In this document: piece by piece, positions 6,810 to 14,723 of the stretch | Layout: every line of letters starts with the position of its first letter | Position numbering within the stretch: the stretch's first letter is position 1 | DNA from: JBAZDV01 sp041669745 | GTDB taxonomy: Archaea > Thermoplasmatota > Thermoplasmata > Methanomassiliicoccales > Methanomethylophilaceae | Reading direction: 5' to 3' | NCBI GenBank assembly: GCA_041669745.1 | Contig: JBAYAO010000020.1 | Coordinates: 1 to 17,912 of the forward strand | Length of the DNA: 17,912 bases | Notes under the pieces: generated by a model | Told to the model about the DNA's origin: nothing | Seen by the model: only the letters and a program-made list of their open reading frames with translations | The model's database searches: none | Program-made: the position numbers and the translations under genes

Positions 6810-7688
6810 ATGAAGTTACTAGGGTCCAGCAGAGTGGACGATTTTTATAAAGTCGTGCTGGGAAAGGATGTGGCCAAATCCCTGAATGTAAAACCCGAGG
6901 ACAGCGTTCTTTTTTACTATTCAGACGGCGAAGTCATGCTCTGTAAAACGGAAGGTGCACAACTCAACGAGTATTCTAACACGATTCATTCTTTCAATAA
7001 GACAGAAAGGAGCCGTAACACCATACTTGTCCTCGGAACTCTTCTGATTGTATTCTTGGCACTGATCATATCTATGATCGTACTTGTTGAATTGTTTGAT
7101 TATAAATTACAGAAAACCTCACTGGAGATCATCCTCTATGTCGGATTTGGCTCCATATTTGTCGTGACCGTACTCTTGCTTCAGGCTTGTCTCACTGGAC
7201 TTTCCGTTACCAATGAGAGTAGCGGCAGACTAAAATTGTGGAAAAGAGGACCGTATGACAATAACCGTGTATTCGGGTTATCGAAACTCACGACGAATGG
7301 CGAAATAATCAGCGGAACACTCTATGTCAATTCATTGTTTGGAAGAGTCCCGGAGACGATTACTGCTAAGATAATATCCGTCGATGACACAGATATAGAA
7401 GTCCTTAACAAACGCATAAAAACAAATGGCAACCGATCCAGCTATAAGCTCAGAGCTCCCGTTTCGGATGAAATAGCATCCGGTAAACTCTCGATAACGG
7501 CTACATACGAATATGGAGACAAGAGTATCGAAGCACGTATAACTTACGTTATATCCGATGACACATCCAAAGGGTCTGTCATAAAGGTGAAGGAGTCCGA
7601 TCTGGAGACGAAACTGTCATTCGGCGACGATTTTCAGAAGACTGTCTTCGATGAATCCCTATTCGATCCAGACGATGAGGAAGAATGA
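6810..7688 (+). CDS. AbrB-like domain fused to two membrane helices and a beta-rich domain
   Basis: A 292-residue protein of unusual architecture. Residues 4-47 (SSRVDDFYKVVLGKDVAKSL, then VKPEDSVLFYYSDGEVMLCK) follow the AbrB/MazE/SpoVT swapped-hairpin pattern: strand, (V/T)LPxxVxxxLxVxxGDxV, strand. Two membrane helices follow at about 72-96 and 105-129. The remaining 160 residues are predicted to be mostly beta strand, with a very acidic end (DPDDEEE). A helical hairpin would place both ends in the cytoplasm. The ATG at 6810 is preferred over an upstream in-frame TTG at 6795 because it lies 29 bases after a TATA-like element. The gene precedes mcrB by 48 bases with no promoter between, so it is probably co-transcribed. 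Whether the AbrB-like part binds DNA is unknown. Confidence 0.65.
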   Translation: MKLLGSSRVDDFYKVVLGKDVAKSLNVKPEDSVLFYYSDGEVMLCKTEGAQLNEYSNTIHSFNKTERSRNTILVLGTLLIVFLALIISMIVLVELFDYKLQKTSLEIILYVGFGSIFVVTVLLLQACLTGLSVTNESSGRLKLWKRGPYDNNRVFGLSKLTTNGEIISGTLYVNSLFGRVPETITAKIISVDDTDIEVLNKRIKTNGNRSSYKLRAPVSDEIASGKLSITATYEYGDKSIEARITYVISDDTSKGSVIKVKESDLETKLSFGDDFQKTVFDESLFDPDDEEE

Positions 7689-7736
7689 TTTTGCCAATCC
7701 ATCAGACCAGACGATTTATTGTGAGGAAGAGAACAG

Positions 7737-9236
7737 ATGGAAGAAAAAACACCTATTAGCTCATCGAATATAATCTTGTACGGACCACCTGGCACAGGTA
7801 AGACATACAATACGGTCAATTACGCCGTCTCTATTATCGAAGGCCGCACACTTGAAGATGTTAGAAAGAGTGGATATGACGTCGCTCTCAAGAAGTATAA
7901 TAAATACACAGCACTAGGTCGTATCGGTTTCGTAACTTTTCACCAATCACTCGGGTACGAAGATTTCATCGAAGGAATCAAACCGGTTGTCGAAGAAGAC
8001 GGTGCGTCGTCAGGCTCTATAAAATATCTTCCATCTGCAGGTCTTTTCTACGATTTTTGCAGAAAAGCCGAATCGCCCCGATCTATATCTGGTATCGGCC
8101 CAAAAGGATGCGAATCAATAAGCAGATATCCGATGATATGGATAGTCAATCTGGGTGGCTTTAGGGAAAATGATCTGCGTAAAAGTTGTCTGGATGGAGG
8201 ATATATCAGAATAGGATGGCCAGAGTACGGTCCTCTCATAGATGATACGACTGATTTTGATCTTCACGGCGGAAAAGAACCGCTGAAGGATTTCACAGAA
8301 AAGATGCAATTGGGTGACATAATACTGTCCTCCTTTGATGTGGACCTGATAGATGCCGTCGGCGTTGTAAAAGGCGATTGTGAATGGGATGACTCATTCG
8401 ATGATGGATTTAATAGGAAAAGAGCAGTCGAATGGATTCGTATTTTCGACGAACCTGTGGATATTCATAGCCTCAAAGCTACAAGAAAGGAGCAGATGAG
8501 TGCCGTCGCGCATCTTAAGAACATCACGGTGAACGAGATCATGTCTTTTGTAGAGACCCCTGATCCAAAGGGTATCAGGGATACCGGGAATTGTGTCTTT
8601 ATAATCGACGAGATAAACAGAGGGAACATCTCACGTATATTCGGTGAATTGATTACACTTCTGGAACCCACAAGACGAAAGGGCCTTCCAGAATGTTTGG
8701 ATGTTTTTCTCCCTCACATGAAGGAGAATTTCAGCATACCCAGCAACGTATTTGTTTTGGGAACGATGAACACTGCGGATAAATCACTCGCAAGTCTCGA
8801 CACCGCATTGCGCAGAAGATTCGAATTCATCGAGATGATGCCGGACCCGTCGGTTGTGAACAGAAGATTCGGTGATGTGGATCTGTCGCTCTTGTTGCGT
8901 ACGATCAACAAACGCATCGAATTGCTTTATGACAGAGAACACACCGTGGGACATGCATACTTTATCGGCATAAGATCGATGGGTGACCTTGCGGAGTGTT
9001 TTAAGAAAAAGATCATACCGCTCCTTCAGGAATATTTTTTCGACGATTATGAAAAGATGTGCTGGGTTCTTGGAAAGAGCAGCAATCCCAGAGAATGTGT
9101 TTTCATAAGGAAAGCAAAGAGAACCGATTTTCAAAATGTATTCGACCTTCCGGATGTCTATGAAATATTAGATGATGATGTCATTTTCATGGATCCAGAA
9201 TCATATATCGGCATCTACAATTCGAGAAAGATATGA
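7737..9236 (+). CDS. mcrB: McrB-type AAA+ GTPase with inserted EVE/PUA-like domain
   Basis: Motor subunit of a McrBC modification-dependent restriction system, 499 residues. It opens directly with the AAA+ core: Walker A GPPGTGKT (16-23), then the typical FVTFHQSLGYEDFIEGIKP (65-83). Walker B is VFIIDEINRGN (287-297), the McrB GTPase signature is MNTADKS (344-350), arginines follow in LRRRF (358-362), and HTVGHAYF (402-409) is conserved near the end. There is no N-terminal DNA-binding domain. Instead, residues about 133-270 resemble an EVE/PUA fold, with IWIVNLGGF, GYIRIGW, GDIIL, AVGVV and AVEWI in order. EVE domains bind modified bases, so this insert could supply target recognition. The ATG at 7737 has a GAGGAAG site at 7723-7729. 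The gene overlaps mcrC by four bases. Confidence 0.88.
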   Translation: MEEKTPISSSNIILYGPPGTGKTYNTVNYAVSIIEGRTLEDVRKSGYDVALKKYNKYTALGRIGFVTFHQSLGYEDFIEGIKPVVEEDGASSGSIKYLPSAGLFYDFCRKAESPRSISGIGPKGCESISRYPMIWIVNLGGFRENDLRKSCLDGGYIRIGWPEYGPLIDDTTDFDLHGGKEPLKDFTEKMQLGDIILSSFDVDLIDAVGVVKGDCEWDDSFDDGFNRKRAVEWIRIFDEPVDIHSLKATRKEQMSAVAHLKNITVNEIMSFVETPDPKGIRDTGNCVFIIDEINRGNISRIFGELITLLEPTRRKGLPECLDVFLPHMKENFSIPSNVFVLGTMNTADKSLASLDTALRRRFEFIEMMPDPSVVNRRFGDVDLSLLLRTINKRIELLYDREHTVGHAYFIGIRSMGDLAECFKKKIIPLLQEYFFDDYEKMCWVLGKSSNPRECVFIRKAKRTDFQNVFDLPDVYEILDDDVIFMDPESYIGIYNSRKI

Positions 9237-10414
9237 ACCGACAGATAATAATCAATGAATTCGAACCCATAATGAGGAACACATGTCATAATCTCGATAA
9301 TGACGATGAAGATCTCACAAAAGAAGAATTCGATATGCTGGAGGACCTGATAGGTGTTATCGACGGAGATGACCGAGATAAAGATCTCCTGAGAACCTAC
9401 AAGTCCTCAATTTATGGAAGAACGATAGTTGCATGCAATTGTATAGGAACAATATCATTCAGAAATGAAAGAACGCTTGATATTCTTCCGAAATTCAGTG
9501 ACTTTTCAAGCGATTCTAACAGATCCAAGGAAATGATCATGAAGATCCTGTATGATGTATTCGATATCCCGTTCAAAGGATATACGGAATCCAATCGCAG
9601 CGGATCTGAAATGAATATGTTCGAGTTCTTTGTTGCACTGTTCATCAACGAAGTGACAAAATCGATAAATTGCGGTATGAGATCATCGTATATACTGCAA
9701 CAGAGCAATGAGAAATTCTTCAAAGGAAGAATATTATTTTCAGAACACATACGGGAAAACTATCTGCATCAGGAACGTGTTTTCATAGAATATGAAACGT
9801 TCTCTCCCAATAGACCCGAGAATAGACTTCTAAAGACAACACTGGAACTTCTTTTAAAGAGAACAACCAATGGAAGGAACAAGAAGAATATCAAGGTGCT
9901 CTTGTCACATTTTGAAAGCGTCGAAACATCGCCTGATATAGACCGTGATATGGACAAATGTATCCTTGACAGGAATATGGTTAATTATGTGAAACCCCTC
10001 ATATGGTGCAAGATCTTCCTAAAGGATCTGGGTTTTTCATTGTCATCAGGCAATAGCTTGAATTATGCCCTGCTTATCCGTCTTGATAATCTCTATGAAG
10101 CATACGTCGCAAAAATGCTCAACAGAAATCAAAAAGAAGGTCACGGAACCTTTTCTCATAGCTATTCGTCAAAGATTTATTCAAATAATTCTGACGCCGC
10201 GATACTGATCGATATCGGTTGGAGGTTCTTCAACAATCATAAACAGGCGTTTGTAACAGATATAGATGAACTTTTTAATGATTCGTCCGGACTGGGCGTA
10301 AAACCTGAACATAATATTGACGAACTTTCATCAGAATTCGACATATTCAGACGTACACCCCCCTACAATAGGATCAAGACCATTGCTGAGAATTACATCA
10401 AAGGGTTCATGTAG
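9233..10414 (+). CDS. mcrC: McrC-like restriction subunit with unclear nuclease motif
   Basis: McrC-family partner of McrB, 393 residues, starting within the ATGA overlap at the end of mcrB, so the two are translationally coupled. Family marks are GTISFRNERTLDILPKFSD (72-90), MFEFFVALFINEVTKSI (129-145), the FFKGRILFSEHIRENY block (162-177), YETFSPNRPENRLLKTTL (187-204), and RLDNLYEAYVAKML (283-296), which precedes the nuclease domain. McrC normally carries a PD-(D/E)xK endonuclease with a motif like LDTKWK. Here the candidate positions read LIDIGWR (325-331) or VTDIDELF (341-348): each keeps an Asp, but the Lys is Gly or Asp. DNA cleavage is therefore uncertain. Remaining length and composition are normal, and there is no internal stop. 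The stop lies two bases from the convergent gene at 10417. Confidence 0.82.
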   Translation: MNRQIIINEFEPIMRNTCHNLDNDDEDLTKEEFDMLEDLIGVIDGDDRDKDLLRTYKSSIYGRTIVACNCIGTISFRNERTLDILPKFSDFSSDSNRSKEMIMKILYDVFDIPFKGYTESNRSGSEMNMFEFFVALFINEVTKSINCGMRSSYILQQSNEKFFKGRILFSEHIRENYLHQERVFIEYETFSPNRPENRLLKTTLELLLKRTTNGRNKKNIKVLLSHFESVETSPDIDRDMDKCILDRNMVNYVKPLIWCKIFLKDLGFSLSSGNSLNYALLIRLDNLYEAYVAKMLNRNQKEGHGTFSHSYSSKIYSNNSDAAILIDIGWRFFNNHKQAFVTDIDELFNDSSGLGVKPEHNIDELSSEFDIFRRTPPYNRIKTIAENYIKGFM

Positions 10415-10416
10415 AA

Positions 10417-10953
10417 TCATAAAAGGCCATTTGTAAAAAGTCCTATCATTATCATCGATATCGAAAACAATATCGATCCCGTTGTCAACGTCAACAGGGC
10501 AAACTCCATGTTGTTTCTTCCAGAGAATGAGAGCTGGTTCATCGTTTTGATCATATTTATCGATTCATAGACCGCCTCGTCGCTCACCGCTTCACGCACC
10601 GTACGCCACATTATAGGTGCAAGTGATGAGGCGCGCAGGAATTTTACAAGAGAACTCGTTGAAAATATTGTCGCAGCGATAACGAGAAGAACACCAGCTA
10701 GACGTGCCATTATGGCTATGCTCTTATACGATGCGGATAACGTTTGGAAATCGAAACCGAAAAACAACATTACGATCAGTACGATCATGCTGGTACTCAG
10801 AATAATTGCAGAAATGAGTGTATTGTTCTTGGTTTCGCTACTCATCTGACCTGCAAGCTCTTTTGAGATTGAGAGGATCTCTTCATTCGTTGCATCCGAT
10901 AGAAACCAACCGTATTTCTTACTGAATTTGGAAATTCCCTTTGCACTAGACAT
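10417..10953 (-). CDS. Three-helix membrane protein of unknown function
   Basis: A 178-residue protein I do not recognise. After a polar, Lys/Ser-rich N-terminus (1-43) come membrane helices at about 44-65 and 78-101. A cytoplasm-like amphipathic stretch of about 45 residues (105-149) contains REAVSDEAVYESINMIKTMN, and a third helix spans about 150-174. The start follows an SD-like GAGGAG. It lies 52 bases downstream of the transglutaminase-like gene on the same strand and is probably the last gene of that operon, although an AT-rich patch near 10985-10997 could be its own promoter. Its 3' end almost touches mcrC, so the two transcripts converge. Nothing seen links it to either neighbour's function. 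Confidence 0.7.
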   Translation of the reverse strand: MSSAKGISKFSKKYGWFLSDATNEEILSISKELAGQMSSETKNNTLISAIILSTSMIVLIVMLFFGFDFQTLSASYKSIAIMARLAGVLLVIAATIFSTSSLVKFLRASSLAPIMWRTVREAVSDEAVYESINMIKTMNQLSFSGRNNMEFALLTLTTGSILFSISMIMIGLFTNGLL

Positions 10954-11005
10954 GGACTCCTCTCATCCTTGTAACATCTTATTGTTATTTAATTCGTTAT
11001 CCGCT

Positions 11006-12121
11006 TCAAATGACGACCATTTTGACATCTGTATACTTATCGGGCTTTTCCCCTACCTCCCATCCTTCAGACGTGGTTTCACAGTAGTAATAGTCAACGC
11101 CGTCGTACCTGTTCTTTACCCCTGTACCGTTTTCCAATCCTATACCTACAGCCATATGCCCGGGGAAAATCATCAACGCGACATCATACCCCATTGCTTT
11201 CATTATGGATGCATAGAGGATGGATGTATCCTCACAATCGCCACATTTATCGAACAACGTCTCATATGGGAGCTTCCAGTACTCTGTATAACCTGTAGTG
11301 GTCTCGTCCGCAATGTATTCTATTTTTTGCACGAAGTCCAATACGAAATTTGCACGTTGCTGCTGTGTCATACCTATAGATTTTCTTTCCAGGAACGACG
11401 TTAGATCGACGATGTCATCATCCGTATATGTAACGAACCCGGTCGTGTTTTCGTTCGTGGTGAGCCTCCTCTCTTCGATAGACTTTGAATTGTATATCTC
11501 CTCGTACTTTTCAAACGTTGTTGACCATATGACACCGTAGTCGCTTGTTCCGTATTCCCAAACAAATAAACGTTTCACTTCCCCGTTGATCCTGTACGAT
11601 TGAGTGAATGTCTGAGTATCGTTTTTCATAACACCTTGATAATAGCCAGGCTCTTCAAAGGTATACTCAACATCTGCACCCTCCAGGACGGCAACGACCT
11701 TTCTTGTGTAAACATTGGTTATTGTCCAAATCTCATGACCGTCCACATAATTGCTGGGCGTATGAAATGTCCTATCGCCATCGAACTCATCGATCGAGAT
11801 CACGTAAAGCTGGACATCCTCCTTTAAATCGGTAATGCTGTATGTTTCTTCAGACGATACCTTGTTACCGTCTTTATCGAACCATCCGTATATGACGTCA
11901 CCAGCAATCGGCGTTGCCTTCAATATCACCGAAGAACCTTCGGAATAGTCCCCGGTACCGGTACATCCTATGATGTCGTCGTCATAGTTCACTGAAACGG
12001 CATAAAGAGGATCACCCGTTTCCTGCTGATCATTGACATTGACCAACACAGTGCCTATGAGTCCGCATATGACCAGTATCCCGACTATTATGATCGCCGG
12101 AACGACTCTAGAGCTGTCCAT
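11006..12121 (-). CDS. Membrane-anchored transglutaminase-like protein with one InlB-type repeat
   Basis: 371 residues. An N-terminal hydrophobic helix (about 7-28) should anchor the protein with the rest outside the cell. Residues about 40-108 form one divergent InlB/bacterial-type repeat (YSEGSSVILKATP, then YGWFDKDGNKVSSEETYSI). The C-terminal third is a transglutaminase-like fold: DKCGDCEDTSILYASIMKAMGYDV with probable catalytic Cys296, GHMAVGIGLE with His322, and YYYCETTSEGWEVGE, where the third triad position would lie near Glu348. Such domains act as cysteine peptidases or amide cross-linking enzymes. The ATG at 12121 has GGTGAG seven bases upstream and follows the repeat protein by 41 bases. 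The shared repeat type and the operon suggest it acts on, or with, the two neighbouring surface proteins; that link is inferred. Confidence 0.8.
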   Translation of the reverse strand: MDSSRVVPAIIIVGILVICGLIGTVLVNVNDQQETGDPLYAVSVNYDDDIIGCTGTGDYSEGSSVILKATPIAGDVIYGWFDKDGNKVSSEETYSITDLKEDVQLYVISIDEFDGDRTFHTPSNYVDGHEIWTITNVYTRKVVAVLEGADVEYTFEEPGYYQGVMKNDTQTFTQSYRINGEVKRLFVWEYGTSDYGVIWSTTFEKYEEIYNSKSIEERRLTTNENTTGFVTYTDDDIVDLTSFLERKSIGMTQQQRANFVLDFVQKIEYIADETTTGYTEYWKLPYETLFDKCGDCEDTSILYASIMKAMGYDVALMIFPGHMAVGIGLENGTGVKNRYDGVDYYYCETTSEGWEVGEKPDKYTDVKMVVI

Positions 12122-12162
12122 CTTATTCTCACCGGCCCTATAGGTTGGAGAGATAGAAATGT

Positions 12163-14718
12163 TTATGGTCTGCGCAGAATGAATAGCACCGCGCCACCCA
12201 CCATTGCAAGCATCAATCCTATGAATGTCAGAGCCATACCAGCATCCATAGTTTTGTATTCGAACACGGGATAGAGTTCCATATCGCCGGTAACATACAC
12301 GAGATCATTGGTTGAGTACATATCACCAGTACCGTCGGCCTTTGTGTTCCAGCCTTTGAAAACGTATCCATCCATGGTCGGCTCTACGATGTCAGATATG
12401 GATGAGACGTTCCCATATGTGATATTCATTACTTCGCCGGTATCATCACCCAATACCAATATGACCTCATATTCATTCGGAACCCATTGTGCGTACAGTG
12501 TTATGGAACCTTCTTCGGTGACACTCTCCACAACCTCTCCGTTTCCATATGCCTTTCCAGTACCGTCGGCCTTGACATTCCATCCTCCGAAAGTGTATCC
12601 TTCCCTTTCAAATTGATTGACCGAAAGTGTTTTGGATTCACCCGAATTCATGACCAGATCGTTCATGCCGCCGGTCTTCTCCGTACAATTGGCATCGAAT
12701 TTCACAACATAGCTTTTGGCAGTCCAGACGACAGATGCGTTCAGTGTGTTACCGGATGCATTGAGCCACTTACCATCCGAATCCGTGAAACCTGCCACCG
12801 AGGGGATCAGTTCACCATCGGATGTCAGAACTTTCACGTTCGATATGTAATACCCGCTTATGGTATACCCGGATTTCTCGGGTGATTCCACAGTCGCTAA
12901 CGATGAACCGTACGTCACCGATATCGTTCCGTTGGTCACCTTGGAACCGTCGTATATGGTCAATGTATAATCGTCTGCAACCCATTCGATGGTGAGTGTC
13001 GGTTTATTCGTCACGCCGACCATTGAATATTTCCAGTTGCCTATCTTGTCGGTGTATACACCGACATTGGACAACAGCTCTCCGTCTGAATCGATCAACT
13101 GCTTACCGTCGACGAGATACGCGGATACATGATATCCTGTCTTCAATGGGATCGTGTTCACGGTCGTGATCCTGGATCCCAATTGCACCGTAACTGCGGA
13201 TGATGTCCCCTGGACGGATAACTGCCAACTCTCGCCACTCCACTGTGCAACGAGAACCACATCGGTGACCGTTCTGATCGACTCTCCGCTGTCGCCTTCC
13301 TTCTTGTAGACATTTCCTGATTCTTCTGATTTCCACGAACTGAATGAATAACCGTCAAATGTGAACAGATTGTATTTCAATTCTGTATCCAGACCGGAAA
13401 CGACATATTGAACGACATCTTCCGTACTCCCCGTATCCGAGCTGCCGTTGGAGTCGTAGGTGATTGCTGCGAAGTGAACGGCAGCCGTGCATGTGTTGTA
13501 GTTTTTATTGAACAGGATCTCGACATTCGTGTCTGTATCGACGAAATATTCTTCACTCACAATATATACAGTGTACTCCTCCTCTGTGTCCAACAGGAGA
13601 TCCCCCATATATGTGCCGTCAGTGTCCTCCGTGAGCTGTTGTCTCACACCGTCCGAATCCACAATGTATACCGTAACGTCGCTGAACGGTGCATAATTCG
13701 AACCGCATGTCAATGTGACGATAACGGTACGTGTATCCCATGGACCACTGAACACACCGTCATCCCCGATTGACATATTCCCGCTGAGAGCGTATCTTCC
13801 CTGCACATTGAGTGTCCCTTCGATTGTTATGGTCGTATCGGAAGGTACACGAAGTTCAGATCCCACAGGTATCGTAAGTTCATTTCCTACTGCAAGTTCA
13901 ACCGCATTGGCGTTACCGTTGAGTACAAGCACGTTACCCGTCTGGAAGACAAACGGCTGTGTACTTCTCGTAGTCAATCCTCCTGCATTGAACTCGATCT
14001 TCGCTCCGGTACAGGTCTTTTCTGCATTGACGAGCACAAGTCTCGAGAGGTCTGTGAAAAAAGGCCCCAATGCTATTCTGCCCTCGTTCTTGAACGTACC
14101 GGTTATGGTCGTGTTCGCGCTATCGTCGTCCACATAGACGGCAGTCGAATTTGCCGGTACATCTACACTGTCCATGTTTATGGACACGGTTGCCGTTCCG
14201 TCGACGTATATCGCAGTTGCGGAATCAGTGGTAACGCCATCATTCTGGATCACCATCATCGACGCCACAGATATACTTCCGCCGGTAATTTTGATCGCCT
14301 TTTGATCTGCAGCAGATGTGTACAGCTTGATCACGCCACTGCCCGTTATATCCCCGGATACGGTCATACGCTCTTCGGAAGCGCACATGAGCTCGATTTT
14401 CCCAGCAACATCCAATTCCCCTCTGACATCCAATGTATGTGTCGACGGGATCGTAAGTTTAGCACCTGGATCTATTCTCAAAGTGACCCCACTTTTGATA
14501 ACGTACGATGTCTCGGTACCGGATATTGAATAATCCGCACCTATCACAAGAGTATCGCCGCTGGATGCAGCATTCAACTTGACCAGAAGATCATCTGTAC
14601 CAACATCCGTAACCGTGCCATCAGCATCGGAAACATCGGTTGCGATCACTGACAGGGAGGATAGAACCAGACATGAGAGCAACGACAATGTCAAAATGAC
14701 CAAGAGCATCTTCTTCAT
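12163..14718 (-). CDS. Surface protein: beta-helix-like region, InlB-type repeats, C-terminal anchor
   Basis: 851 residues, exported and membrane-anchored. A signal peptide (MKKMLLVILTLSLLSCLVLS, to about residue 27) is followed by a region to about 340 rich in short strand repeats (VTLRIDPGAKLTIP, LDVRGELDVAGKIEL, TITIEGTLNVQGRYALSG), typical of a right-handed beta helix. A regulatory-like beta domain follows at about 345-420. Then come about five InlB/Flg_new-type units; the last two have the classic GGWNVKADGTG and LYAQW form. The C-terminus is one helix followed by RRP. The ATG at 14718 has AGGTGA just upstream; a GTG nine bases earlier is possible but would lengthen the signal peptide. 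It starts five bases after the stop of the upstream gene. Adhesion to host, bacteria or matrix is the likely role; the ligand is unknown. Confidence 0.85.
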   Translation of the reverse strand: MKKMLLVILTLSLLSCLVLSSLSVIATDVSDADGTVTDVGTDDLLVKLNAASSGDTLVIGADYSISGTETSYVIKSGVTLRIDPGAKLTIPSTHTLDVRGELDVAGKIELMCASEERMTVSGDITGSGVIKLYTSAADQKAIKITGGSISVASMMVIQNDGVTTDSATAIYVDGTATVSINMDSVDVPANSTAVYVDDDSANTTITGTFKNEGRIALGPFFTDLSRLVLVNAEKTCTGAKIEFNAGGLTTRSTQPFVFQTGNVLVLNGNANAVELAVGNELTIPVGSELRVPSDTTITIEGTLNVQGRYALSGNMSIGDDGVFSGPWDTRTVIVTLTCGSNYAPFSDVTVYIVDSDGVRQQLTEDTDGTYMGDLLLDTEEEYTVYIVSEEYFVDTDTNVEILFNKNYNTCTAAVHFAAITYDSNGSSDTGSTEDVVQYVVSGLDTELKYNLFTFDGYSFSSWKSEESGNVYKKEGDSGESIRTVTDVVLVAQWSGESWQLSVQGTSSAVTVQLGSRITTVNTIPLKTGYHVSAYLVDGKQLIDSDGELLSNVGVYTDKIGNWKYSMVGVTNKPTLTIEWVADDYTLTIYDGSKVTNGTISVTYGSSLATVESPEKSGYTISGYYISNVKVLTSDGELIPSVAGFTDSDGKWLNASGNTLNASVVWTAKSYVVKFDANCTEKTGGMNDLVMNSGESKTLSVNQFEREGYTFGGWNVKADGTGKAYGNGEVVESVTEEGSITLYAQWVPNEYEVILVLGDDTGEVMNITYGNVSSISDIVEPTMDGYVFKGWNTKADGTGDMYSTNDLVYVTGDMELYPVFEYKTMDAGMALTFIGLMLAMVGGAVLFILRRP

Positions 14719-14723
14719 CTGAA

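Noticed and set aside
13103..13358. Arg/Ser-rich short reverse-strand frames inside the surface protein gene
   Set aside because: They are shifted frames of the 851-residue repeat protein with no independent start signal.
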